Shown piece by piece: positions 56,462-64,000 of a stretch of 64,000 nt of DNA. Position numbers and translations under genes: made by a program. The stretch is from Halomonas chromatireducens (GTDB lineage Bacteria; Pseudomonadota; Gammaproteobacteria; Pseudomonadales; Halomonadaceae), in the NCBI RefSeq assembly GCF_001545155.1, contig NZ_CP014226.1, positions 90,464-154,463 on the forward strand. Direction: 5' to 3'. A model generated the notes under the pieces. That model did not search any database. It was not told the DNA's origin and was given only the letters and a program-made list of their open reading frames with translations. Each line of letters opens with the position of its first letter. The stretch's first letter is position 1.

Positions 56462-57346
56462 GTGAAGCTGTTGATACTGGATGCCGGTCACTGCCTGAAC
56501 CTGGCGCTGGCTCGGGTGGCCCACCGCAGAAGCGATACCGAACTGGTCATCGAGCCCGGTATCGCCATTGATGCCGTCTATCTGCGCGAATTGAAGCCGG
56601 ATGCGGTGATCATTCCGCCACTATCTGCGCCGATGGAGATCCAGCCCGCCGCCGTTGTGCGCCATGGCGAAGGGGTGGATATCGTCCTGGAAGCCTGCCG
56701 CGAGACCGATACGCCACTGGTCTGGTGCGTCTCCGATCAGCTCTACCAGGATGGCTTCGATACCCCGATCGACGAGCATGTGATCCCGGCGCCGCGGGAC
56801 GAAAGCCTGCGGCGCCTGATCGCCATCGGGGATCGAATCCGCAGCAGCCACCCCCGTCACCTGATTGTGCGGCTGGGTCCGCTGTTCGCCCTGGAGGGCG
56901 GGCATGCCTGGCTGAGTGGGGTGATCGACAGCCTGATGGGCGGGGAGGATGTTCGGGCCGCCCAGGACGTCATCTTCTGCCCAACCTCGGCCGATGCCGT
57001 GGCCATGGCACTGATCGGCATGCTGCATCAGCTTGGCTGCGGTTCCACCGCCTGGGGCGCCTATCACCTGGCGGGCACGGAGCCGGTCAGCGCCTATACC
57101 TTCACCACCATGGTTCGCACGCAACTGTCGACTCGCCTCGAGGGGCTGGGGGAGCAGGTGGTACTGGGCGAGGTGAAGGCGCTCAAGCATCATCACGACC
57201 AGCCGCTGCGACGCGTGCTCAACTGTCGCCGCGTGCTGGAGGCCTTCGGCGTGCATCAGAAGCCCTGGCGGCTGGAGGTGGGGCGCCTGCTGGATGACTG
57301 GTGTCAGTCGCGGCGACCACTCGAGGAGGGTGACGCTCCCCCATGA
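56462..57346 (+). CDS. Sugar-nucleotide-binding (RmlD-like) reductase-family protein
   Basis: This 294-residue protein begins at GTG 56462 after GGAGG. Its layout resembles dTDP-4-dehydrorhamnose reductase (RmlD) relatives: VVRHGEGVDIVLEACRETD, HLIVRLGPLFALEGGHAWLS and the GAYHLAGTEPVSAYTFTTMV block. The usual N-terminal Gly-rich NAD(P) loop is not seen (LLILDAGHCLNLALA instead), so it may be non-catalytic or bind a nucleotide differently. It sits between ssb and plsC and overlaps plsC by 4 bp (ATGA). The physiological role is unknown. Confidence 0.65.
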   Translation: MKLLILDAGHCLNLALARVAHRRSDTELVIEPGIAIDAVYLRELKPDAVIIPPLSAPMEIQPAAVVRHGEGVDIVLEACRETDTPLVWCVSDQLYQDGFDTPIDEHVIPAPRDESLRRLIAIGDRIRSSHPRHLIVRLGPLFALEGGHAWLSGVIDSLMGGEDVRAAQDVIFCPTSADAVAMALIGMLHQLGCGSTAWGAYHLAGTEPVSAYTFTTMVRTQLSTRLEGLGEQVVLGEVKALKHHHDQPLRRVLNCRRVLEAFGVHQKPWRLEVGRLLDDWCQSRRPLEEGDAPP

Positions 57347-58110
57347 ATGTTATTCGCAGCCTGTTGTTTTATCTGGGCTATTTTCTGGCCATTCTGGTAT
57401 GCGGGGGGCTGTTCCTGCCGGTGGCGCCGCTTCTGCCACTGCAGGCCCGATACCGGTTGCTCAACCTCTATAATCATTTCATTACCGCCTGGTTTCGCTG
57501 GACCTGCGGGGTGCGCTACCGGGTCAGCGGCAGGGAGCACCTGCCCGAAGGCCCCTGCGTGATCCTGGCCAATCATCAGTGTGAATGGGAAACCATCTAT
57601 CTCCAGATTCTCAAGCCGCCGGTGTGTACGGTGCTCAAGCAGGAGCTGCTCCGAATTCCCCTCTTCGGTTGGGGGCTGCGACTGTTGCACCCCATTGCAC
57701 TGGACCGCTCGAAGCCGGCGCGGGCCATGCGTCAGGTCCTGACCCAGGGTGTGCAGCGGCTGAACGAGGGTCTGTCGGTATTGATATTTCCCGAGGGTAC
57801 CCGGGTAGCGCCGGGCGAGCGTCGGCGCTACAACAAGAGCGGAACGGTGATTGCCTGCCGTGCGGGGGTGCCGGTGTTGCCTGTGGCGCATAACGCCGGC
57901 GAGCGTTGGCCGGGTCGACACTGGGTCAAGAACCCGGGGCTGCTGAGTGTCGTGGTGGGTGAGCCCATTGCCACCGAGGGCCGCACGCCCGAAGAGGTGC
58001 TGGTCGAGGTGGAGGCGTGGATCGAGGCTCGCCTGACGGAGATTTCCGAAGTGCCGCGGCCCGAGGCCCCTGCGCCTGACCGCGGAAGGCGTGTCCGCTC
58101 CACGTCATAA
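57343..58110 (+). CDS. plsC: 1-acyl-sn-glycerol-3-phosphate acyltransferase
   Basis: This 255-residue inner-membrane enzyme adds the second acyl chain to make phosphatidic acid. An N-terminal hydrophobic segment (about 5-35) anchors it. Motif I is NHQCEWETIYL, with Glu instead of Asp after the catalytic His, a variant I have seen in other proteobacterial PlsC proteins. Motif III is FPEGTR, preceded by the PlsC-type block LHPIALDRSKPARAM. It is translationally coupled to the upstream reductase-like gene. Confidence 0.9.
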   Translation: MNVIRSLLFYLGYFLAILVCGGLFLPVAPLLPLQARYRLLNLYNHFITAWFRWTCGVRYRVSGREHLPEGPCVILANHQCEWETIYLQILKPPVCTVLKQELLRIPLFGWGLRLLHPIALDRSKPARAMRQVLTQGVQRLNEGLSVLIFPEGTRVAPGERRRYNKSGTVIACRAGVPVLPVAHNAGERWPGRHWVKNPGLLSVVVGEPIATEGRTPEEVLVEVEAWIEARLTEISEVPRPEAPAPDRGRRVRSTS

Positions 58111-58140
58111 ATGTGCCGGTCAGGAGAAAACCGGGGCACT

Positions 58141-58172
58141 AAAAAGGCGTCCGCGAAGCGGACGCCTTTTTT
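58141..58172. terminator. Bidirectional terminator between plsC and fabB
   Basis: AAAAAGGCGTCCGC-GAA-GCGGACGCCTTTTTT works on both strands between convergent genes. Confidence 0.93.
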
Positions 58173-58204
58173 GAGGGTGCGACAGATTTCAGTAATAGAC
58201 CGGC

Positions 58205-59422
58205 TCAGTCGCGATAACGCTGGAGTACCAGGCAGGCGTTGGTGCCGCCGAAGCCGAAGCTGTTGGAGAGCACGCGTTCGATGGATACGCCGTCGCGACG
58301 GCTGGTGACGATATCGAAACCGGCGGCCTGGTCATCGAGTTCCTCGACGTTGGCCGAAGCGGCGATGAAGTCGTTCTCCATCATCAGCAACGAGTAGATC
58401 GTTTCCTGTACGCCGGTAGCGCCCAGCGAGTGACCGGTCAGCGACTTGGTGGAGCTCATGGCCGGCGTACTGTCGCCGAACACCGCACGGATGGCCTTGA
58501 GTTCGGCGACATCCCCCACCGGCGTCGAGGTGCCATGGGTGTTGATATAGTCGATATCGCCTTCCACCGTGGCCAGCGCCTGGCGCATGCAGCGAGTCGC
58601 GCCTTCACCCGACGGGGCCACCATGTCGTGGCCGTCGGAGGTGGCGCCATAGCCGACCAGCTCCGCGTAGATCTTCGCGCCGCGGGCGCGGGCGTGTTCC
58701 AGCTCTTCGAGCACCAGCATGCCACCGCCACCGGCGATGACGAAGCCGTCGCGGGCCTTGTCGTAGGGCCGTGAGGCTTTCTCGGGCGTGTCGTTGTAGT
58801 GCGTCGACAGGGCGCCCATGGCATCGAACAGGCAGGAGAGGGTCCAGTGCTCCTCCTCGCCGCCGCCGGCGAAGACGATGTCCTGCTTGCCCAGCTGGAT
58901 CTGCTCCATGGCGTTGCCGATGCAGTGGGCCGAGGTGGCGCAGGCCGAGGAGATCGAATAGTTGACCCCCTTGATCTGGAAGGGCGTGGCCAGGCAGGCG
59001 GAAACGGTGCTGCCCATGGTGCGGGTGACCCGATAGGGACCGACCCGGCGCAGGCCTTTTTCGCGCATGACATCGGCGGCTTCGACCTGGTTGGCGCTGG
59101 AAGCGCCGCCGGAGCCGGCAATCAGGCCGGTTCGCTCATGGGAGACCTGTTCCGGCGTAAGCCCCGAATCCTCGACGGCCTGGGCCATGCTGACATACGC
59201 ATAGGCCGCCGCATCGCCCATGAAGCGGCGCAGCTTGCGGTCGATGAGGGAATCGAGGTCGATATCCACGGCGCCGGCCACCTGGCTGCGAAAGCCGCGT
59301 TCGGCATATTCTTCCTTGAAGCGAATGCCCGAGCGCCCGTTCCTTAGCGCCTCGACGACCGCCTGCCGGTCGTTGCCCAGGCAAGATACGATGCCCAGGC
59401 CGGTGACTACCACTCGTCGCAT
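58205..59422 (-). CDS. fabB: 3-oxoacyl-[ACP] synthase I
   Basis: This 405-residue condensing enzyme is required for unsaturated fatty acid elongation. The active-site Cys is in [20 protein letters not shown]. The two catalytic His residues lie in [11 protein letters not shown] and [13 protein letters not shown] chose ATG 59422 ([20 protein letters not shown]), which has AGGAGG upstream; the frame is open to 59470 but overlaps the end of fabA. It is 13 bp downstream of fabA. Confidence 0.97.
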   Translation of the reverse strand: MRRVVVTGLGIVSCLGNDRQAVVEALRNGRSGIRFKEEYAERGFRSQVAGAVDIDLDSLIDRKLRRFMGDAAAYAYVSMAQAVEDSGLTPEQVSHERTGLIAGSGGASSANQVEAADVMREKGLRRVGPYRVTRTMGSTVSACLATPFQIKGVNYSISSACATSAHCIGNAMEQIQLGKQDIVFAGGGEEEHWTLSCLFDAMGALSTHYNDTPEKASRPYDKARDGFVIAGGGGMLVLEELEHARARGAKIYAELVGYGATSDGHDMVAPSGEGATRCMRQALATVEGDIDYINTHGTSTPVGDVAELKAIRAVFGDSTPAMSSTKSLTGHSLGATGVQETIYSLLMMENDFIAASANVEELDDQAAGFDIVTSRRDGVSIERVLSNSFGFGGTNACLVLQRYRD

Positions 59423-59435
59423 GGAAGCCTCCTGA

Positions 59436-59951
59436 TCAGAAATTCGCGGTAGAAGTGAACAGGCCGACACGCAGGTCGTGTGCCTGATAGATCTCGCGGC
59501 CGTCGACAGTCACTGTGCCATCGGCCATGCCCAGTATCAGGCGCCGGGTGATGATGCGCTTGATATTGATCTGGTAGGTGACCTTCTTGGCATCGGGCAG
59601 AATCTGGCCGGTGAACTTCACCTCACCACAGCCGAGTGCGCGCCCCCTGCCGGGGTGGCCGAGCCAGCCCAGATAGAAGCCCACCAACTGCCACATGGCG
59701 TCCAGCCCCAGGCAGCCGGGCATGACAGGGTCGCCGGGGAAGTGGCAGTCGAAGAACCAGAGGTCGGGGTGTATATCCAGTTCGGCGGTCAGTTCGCCCT
59801 TGTTGAACTGGCCTCCCGCTTCGTGGATATGCGTGATGCGATCGAGCATCAGCATATTGGGGGCCGGCAATTGGGCATTGCCGGGGCCGAAAAGCTCACC
59901 GCGGCTGCACGCCAGCAGTTCTTCGCGTACGAAAGAGTGTTGCTTGGTCAC
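59436..59951 (-). CDS. fabA: 3-hydroxydecanoyl-[ACP] dehydratase/isomerase
   Basis: This 171-residue enzyme makes and isomerises the C10 intermediate that commits carbon to unsaturated fatty acids. The hot-dog-fold active site is seen as the His in [20 protein letters not shown] and its partner Asp. The length is close to E. coli FabA (172). The fabA-fabB operon is the classical pair in gammaproteobacteria outside the enterics. Confidence 0.97.
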   Translation of the reverse strand: MTKQHSFVREELLACSRGELFGPGNAQLPAPNMLMLDRITHIHEAGGQFNKGELTAELDIHPDLWFFDCHFPGDPVMPGCLGLDAMWQLVGFYLGWLGHPGRGRALGCGEVKFTGQILPDAKKVTYQINIKRIITRRLILGMADGTVTVDGREIYQAHDLRVGLFTSTANF

Positions 59952-60123
59952 TGAGTCGTTCCGAGTCGCAGTTGTTGTGGGCCTTCCCGCGAGTATAGCG
60001 GACGCGGCATTGGCTCTTGGGCCGTCCCGCCCTGGGCGGCCCTGCCTAGTCTACTGGCGGAGGCCGGTGATTGCACGTCAGGCATGACGCGAGGTGCCGG
60101 AGCGATTAAAGTGAATGCGTTTG

Positions 60124-60140
60124 CAGTCGATAATCGACTG
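60124..60140. promoter_or_regulatory. Perfect 17-bp palindrome between fabA and the GGDEF-EAL gene
   Basis: CAGTCGAT-A-ATCGACTG has exact 8-bp arms. It lies in the divergent gap, 60 bp before the likely start at 60200, so it could be an operator for either gene. No regulator is identified. Confidence 0.45.
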
Positions 60141-60199
60141 TTAGTTCGATGCACGGCACGGGCGCGACTTCCCCTTCATCCGTCAGACCGGGATACGAC

Positions 60200-62062
60200 A
60201 TGTGGTCACCTTTCGCGATCAATCGCCCGTTGGCCTGGGCCGCAATGGCTGCGCTGCTGGCATGCGTCTGGCTGCCTGGTCCTGGCTTGCGCCTGATGGC
60301 GGCGACCATCGTGGTCGCTGGCCTTTCCCATATATGGCGGCAGCTGCGACGTGAGCGACAGAATGCCGACCTGATGCAGCAGGCGCTGATGCTCTCCGAG
60401 GAGGGCGTGCAGATCACCGATGCCGAGAACCGTATCCTGGCGGTCAACCCAGCCTTCACCCGAATCACCGGCTTCACCGAGGAGGAGGTGCGAGGCGTCA
60501 ATGCGGCCAACCTGGTGGCGTCCCGGCACGACTCCAGCTTCTTCAAGCGCTTCTGGCAAACCCTGGAAAGCAAGGGACGCTGGGAGGGTGAGATATGGAA
60601 TCGGCGCAAGCAGGGCGACGAGTACCCCGAGTGGCTGCGCGTCAAGGCAGTGGTGGGCAGGAAAGGCAGGATCACCCACTATGTCGGCACCTTCACCGAC
60701 ATTTCCGTTCACAAGGCCCGCGAGCAGGACCTGCGGCGCATCGGCTTCGAGGACCCGCTCACCGGCTTGCCCAATCGGCGTCGACTGCATGATCTGATGA
60801 CATCGCGCCTGCGTCACCTGAGAGCCGGCGAAAGTCTCGATATGGCGATCATCGATATCGACGGCTTCAAGTCGGTCAACGACAGCCTGGGTGTCGATCA
60901 GGGCGACCGTTTACTGGCCAGGTTCGGGCAGCGCCTGGCGGGGCATGTGGCGGGTGGCGTGGTGGGGCGCCTGGGCGGCGACGAATTCCTGGTGATCCGC
61001 ACCACCACCTTCGACGACCATGACAAGTGGATTGCCGGCCTGCGTGAACACCTGGGCGAGCCCTTCGAGATCGATCACCGCTCCCTGCGGCTGGGACTGT
61101 CGATCGGCAGCTGCCGAGCCCCCGAAGACGGCAGCGACTCCGGAGTACTCTTCCAGCGGCTCGAGTCGGCGCTCTACTCGGCCAAGCGTCACGGCCGCAA
61201 CGTCAGCCAGCGCTTCCGGCCGGCACTGGACGTTCAGGACACGCCGCAGATGGCGCTCGTCTATAGCCTGCGTGACGCATTGGCCAACGGCGGCCAGCTG
61301 GAACTCTATTACCAGAGCCAGCATCGTACCAGCGATGGCCTAGTGGTGGGGCTGGAGGCCCTGCTGCGCTGGCGGCATCCCGAGCACGGCCTCGTTTCGC
61401 CGGGCGACTTCATTCCCCTGGCCGAGCGGCACGGCCTGATGGGCATGCTTGGCAACTGGGTCATCGACGAGGCCCTGGGGCAGATGGCGCGCTGGCAGGA
61501 AATGGGTATGCCCAAGCTGCCGGTATGGATCAACATCTCGGCCATCCAGATGTTTCAGGGCGAGCTGGAGTCGGCGCTCTCCTCCGGCCTGGCCCGCCAC
61601 GGTATCGCGGCCGGCCAGCTTGGCCTCGAGCTGACCGAGTCGGTGCTGCTCGACGAACGCGCCGGCGATATCGTCCCGCGCCTCGAGGCCCTGCGAGAGC
61701 GTGGCCACCGCATTGCCATCGACGATTTCGGTACCGGCTATTCGTCCTTGGGCTACCTCAAGCGCCTGCCGCTGGACAAGATCAAGCTGGACCGGGCCTT
61801 CATCCGCTCGCTGCCTGACGACCCCGCCGATGCCGCCATCGTCAGTGCGGTGCTGGCCATGGCCCGGGGGCTGTCGCTGGATGTCATTGCCGAAGGGGTG
61901 GAGACCCAGGGACAGCTTGATTTCCTGCGCGATGCCGGCTGTCGTCTGGTGCAGGGTTTCTACTTCGCCCGCCCAATGGCGGTCGGCGCATTGGCGGAGC
62001 ACTGGCAGAGCCTCGCCGGCCAGTCGTCGACAGTCCAACTGGGCACCACCCCCGTCGTCTGA
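60200..62062 (+). CDS. Membrane PAS-GGDEF-EAL cyclic-di-GMP protein
   Basis: This 620-residue signalling protein starts with two short hydrophobic segments (about 8-35) and then a PAS domain (about 50-170: SEEGVQITDAENRILAVNPA, with a PAC-type TDISVHKARE). The GGDEF domain has the intact active site GRLGGDEFLV (about 256-265). The EAL domain has LEALLRW (Glu about 386), LTESVLLDER, DDFGTGYSSLGYLKRLPLDK and EGVET, so both synthesis and breakdown of c-di-GMP are possible. I chose ATG 60200 (MWSPFAINRP, GGGAT upstream); ATG 60149 is in frame. Confidence 0.92.
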   Translation: MWSPFAINRPLAWAAMAALLACVWLPGPGLRLMAATIVVAGLSHIWRQLRRERQNADLMQQALMLSEEGVQITDAENRILAVNPAFTRITGFTEEEVRGVNAANLVASRHDSSFFKRFWQTLESKGRWEGEIWNRRKQGDEYPEWLRVKAVVGRKGRITHYVGTFTDISVHKAREQDLRRIGFEDPLTGLPNRRRLHDLMTSRLRHLRAGESLDMAIIDIDGFKSVNDSLGVDQGDRLLARFGQRLAGHVAGGVVGRLGGDEFLVIRTTTFDDHDKWIAGLREHLGEPFEIDHRSLRLGLSIGSCRAPEDGSDSGVLFQRLESALYSAKRHGRNVSQRFRPALDVQDTPQMALVYSLRDALANGGQLELYYQSQHRTSDGLVVGLEALLRWRHPEHGLVSPGDFIPLAERHGLMGMLGNWVIDEALGQMARWQEMGMPKLPVWINISAIQMFQGELESALSSGLARHGIAAGQLGLELTESVLLDERAGDIVPRLEALRERGHRIAIDDFGTGYSSLGYLKRLPLDKIKLDRAFIRSLPDDPADAAIVSAVLAMARGLSLDVIAEGVETQGQLDFLRDAGCRLVQGFYFARPMAVGALAEHWQSLAGQSSTVQLGTTPVV

Positions 62063-62075
62063 TCGCTGCCTGTGA

Positions 62076-63344
62076 TCACGGCTGACCCTCCAGCGGTGCC
62101 GGACGGGCGCCGGGGCGGGCCAGCAGCAGGTGGCAGGTACCGATCGTCCGCTCGAGAAAGCCCCCCTCGCAGTAGCAGAGATAATAGCGCCACAGGCGAA
62201 TGAAGCGCTCCTCGTAGCCCAGCTTTCTCACCGTCTCCAGGTTCGCCTCGAAGCGGTGGCGCCACTCCCGCAGCGTGCGGGCGTAATGGGGGCCGATCTC
62301 GTCGAGTGCCAGCACGTTGAGCGAGGTATGGCGGGCCATGGCGTCGAGGATGACCCGGTGAGAGGGCAGGAAGCCTCCGGGAAAGACGTGACGCTTGATG
62401 AAGTCCATCTCGCGCTTGGCGGCCTCGAAGCGCTGGTCGCGTATGGTGATGGCCTGCAACAGGGCGAGGCCATCGGCGTTCAGCAGTCGATCCAGCGTCT
62501 TGAGGTAGGTCGGCAGGTACTGATGCCCCACGGCCTCGATCATCTCCACCGATATCAGCCGGTCGAAGCGGCCCTCCAGCTTCCGGTAGTCCTGTTGCAG
62601 CAGCGTGATCCTCTCCTCCAGCCCTTCTTCACGGATGCGCCGTGCCGTATAGGCGTACTGCTCGGCGGAAATGGTCGTGGTGGTGACACGACAGCCGCGC
62701 GTCTTCGCCGCATGGATGGCCAGCCCGCCCCAGCCGGTACCGATCTCCAGCAGATGATGCTCCGGCCGGACGTCGAGCTTTGCCAGCATCAGATCGAGCT
62801 TGTGGGTCGAGGCCTCTTCGAGAGTGGCATCGGCACGGGGGAAGACGGCACTGGAATACATCCGGTGTTCGCGGTCCAGAAAGGTGGCGAACAGGTCGTT
62901 GCCGATGTCGTAGTGGGCGGCAATGTGACGCTTGGCGCCGCGGTGAGTGTTTCGCTGCAAGGCGTTCAGGGCGGCCAGCAACCATCGACCCATCCGGGCG
63001 GTGCCGTTTTCCATGTCACGATTGACTCGTTCCAGGTTGGCGGCGAACAGGCGGATCAGCGCTACCAGATCGTCTGCATCCCAGTCGCCGTCGAGGTAGG
63101 CTTCGGCCGCCCCCACGCTACCCCCCAGGGCCAGGCGCTGCCAGGCCCGTGGATTGCGAACCACCAGCGTCACGCGCAGCGGGCCGTCCTGGCCGAGAAG
63201 GTGGCAGTGGCTGCCTTCGATCAGGGTGATCCGGCCGCCCTCCAGGCGGTCGAGCTGGGCCATCACCCGAGGTCGGAGCCAGCGTGTCAGGCGCCCGCCG
63301 TTGACGGGCACCGGGCGGCAGGAAGCGGAACGTAAGGACGTCAC
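62076..63344 (-). CDS. cfa: Cyclopropane-fatty-acyl-phospholipid synthase
   Basis: This 422-residue SAM-dependent enzyme adds a methylene bridge to unsaturated acyl chains in the membrane. The SAM site is LEIGTGWGGLAIHAA. YDIGNDLF, MYSSAVF and SVEMIEAVGHQYLPTY are CFA signatures, and the C-terminal WRYYLCYCEGGF is typical. I chose GTG 63344, which has GAGGAGA upstream and overlaps the stop of the DUF1365 gene (GTGA), indicating coupling. A longer open frame to 63371 lies inside that gene. Confidence 0.95.
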   Translation of the reverse strand: MTSLRSASCRPVPVNGGRLTRWLRPRVMAQLDRLEGGRITLIEGSHCHLLGQDGPLRVTLVVRNPRAWQRLALGGSVGAAEAYLDGDWDADDLVALIRLFAANLERVNRDMENGTARMGRWLLAALNALQRNTHRGAKRHIAAHYDIGNDLFATFLDREHRMYSSAVFPRADATLEEASTHKLDLMLAKLDVRPEHHLLEIGTGWGGLAIHAAKTRGCRVTTTTISAEQYAYTARRIREEGLEERITLLQQDYRKLEGRFDRLISVEMIEAVGHQYLPTYLKTLDRLLNADGLALLQAITIRDQRFEAAKREMDFIKRHVFPGGFLPSHRVILDAMARHTSLNVLALDEIGPHYARTLREWRHRFEANLETVRKLGYEERFIRLWRYYLCYCEGGFLERTIGTCHLLLARPGARPAPLEGQP

Positions 63345-64000
63345 GGTGAAGTCTCCTCGCGGGTGGAACAAGCGGGATGGTCATGGATCGGCACACCCTT
63401 GCGCCATAGACGCAGCGCCTCCAGGTGAATGGCGGCTCGGCTCTTGAGATTCATCCAGGGCTGACGCGCCAACGTTTCCAGCAGCACTCGTCGGGTGGCC
63501 GGCCTGGCGGCGAGGAGCAAGGTGGCATCGAAGTGACGCTCTTGCTCACGCCAGTTCTCCATATGCATCAGCAGCCGGCCACCCGGCGTGTTGAAGCGCC
63601 AGCGGTAGGTCATGTCCATGGGGTGGAAGGGAGACACATGCATCGCCTTGTCGAAGCTGGCGGTGTGATGGCTCCGCTCAGGGTCAACGCGGCAGGCGTA
63701 GCGGGTGCGTTCTCCCCAGGGCGTATTGGTTACCTCGGCGAGCAGGGCGCGCAAGCTGCCGTCGCTGTCGTGGAGGTAATAGAGCGACAGGGGGTTGAAG
63801 CCCGAGCCCAGGGTGCGCAGCTGCGTCAGCAGGCAGATGCGGCCCTCCGGGGCGACACCGAGCTGGCGCTCGACCTCCTCTCGCACGGCCTGCTTGAGTG
63901 GCCGGTCATGGGGTGCCAGGTAGTCGCTGCGACGAAAGCGCGCCAGGGCCGGCCGCCGGGCGCTGAAGCCGGGGACGCCATCGAACAGCGTGGGCAGTTC
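63341..64000 (-). CDS. DUF1365 family protein (partial, N-terminus beyond window)
   Basis: The last 219 residues are visible. FNPLSLYYLHDSDGSLRALL, EVTNTPWGERTRY, DKAMHVSPFHPMDMTYRWRF and LLETLARQPWMNLKSRAAIH are the typical conserved blocks of DUF1365. The visible part begins ELPTLFDGVPGFSARRPALA and runs off the edge in frame. Genes of this family commonly sit between a flavin-dependent amine-oxidase-like gene and cfa; the former would be expected just outside the window. The function is unproven; a role in unusual lipid modification is inferred from context. Confidence 0.9.
   Translation of the reverse strand, partial: ELPTLFDGVPGFSARRPALARFRRSDYLAPHDRPLKQAVREEVERQLGVAPEGRICLLTQLRTLGSGFNPLSLYYLHDSDGSLRALLAEVTNTPWGERTRYACRVDPERSHHTASFDKAMHVSPFHPMDMTYRWRFNTPGGRLLMHMENWREQERHFDATLLLAARPATRRVLLETLARQPWMNLKSRAAIHLEALRLWRKGVPIHDHPACSTREETSP

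Noticed and set aside
57583..57620. Defective PlsC motif (Glu in place of Asp)
   Set aside because: The Glu variant is, to my knowledge, common in proteobacterial PlsC proteins, so it is not evidence of inactivity.

Overview
The window is a high-GC gammaproteobacterial chromosome segment. The complete 16S rRNA gene carries sequence signatures I associate with Halomonadaceae (for example the GTCCCGTAACGAGCGCAACC stretch). Gene order fits a Halomonas-like organism: ilvI-ilvH / ilvY-ilvC, the tRNA-secE-nusG-rplKAJL-rpoBC block, then the str, S10, spc and alpha ribosomal operons without a break, then uvrA-MFS-ssb. Genus and species cannot be fixed from sequence reading alone.

Layout. 1-5.5 kb: a partial GspH/FimT pseudopilin, a PP0621-like small protein, nadE, bamD, rluD and a pgeF broken by a 127-bp tandem duplication. 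5.6-14.2 kb: clpB behind a sigma-32-like promoter, the branched-chain amino acid genes ilvI and ilvH, the divergent ilvY/ilvC pair, and pssA. 14.2-18.1 kb: an rRNA locus with tandem promoters, boxA, a full 16S gene and its processing stem. The tRNA-Ile/tRNA-Ala spacer and the 23S gene are absent. In their place lie a frameshifted antitoxin/toxin pair, about 300 bp of non-coding DNA, a second copy of the first 75 nt of 16S, and a 5S gene. 18.1-20.7 kb: birA, coaX and tRNAs Tyr, Gly, Thr and Trp, with no tuf gene between Thr and Trp. 20.7-51.1 kb: secE, nusG, rplKAJL, rpoBC, then rpsL-rpsG-fusA-tuf and the S10-spc-alpha genes through rplQ. 51.1-64 kb: a large inverted-repeat element, uvrA, a YajR-like MFS transporter, ssb, a sugar-nucleotide-type reductase, plsC, fabB and fabA, a PAS-GGDEF-EAL protein, cfa and a partial DUF1365 gene.

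How the genes work together. Most of the window is core information processing: transcription (rpoA, rpoB, rpoC, nusG), translation (about 30 ribosomal proteins, EF-G, EF-Tu, tRNAs, rRNA, rluD) and secretion (secE, secY). Smaller modules cover valine/isoleucine synthesis (ilvI, ilvH, ilvC with regulator ilvY), cofactors (nadE, birA, coaX), protein and DNA repair (clpB, uvrA, ssb), and membrane lipids (pssA, plsC, fabA, fabB, cfa, DUF1365).

I found no convincing new defence or biosynthetic system. The real departures from the expected core genome are the rearranged rRNA locus with its decayed toxin-antitoxin remnant, the tandem duplication inactivating pgeF, a structured roughly 100-bp inverted-repeat element between rplQ and uvrA, and two covarying terminators after the 5S gene. 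The rRNA and pgeF anomalies could be assembly errors and should be checked against reads first.
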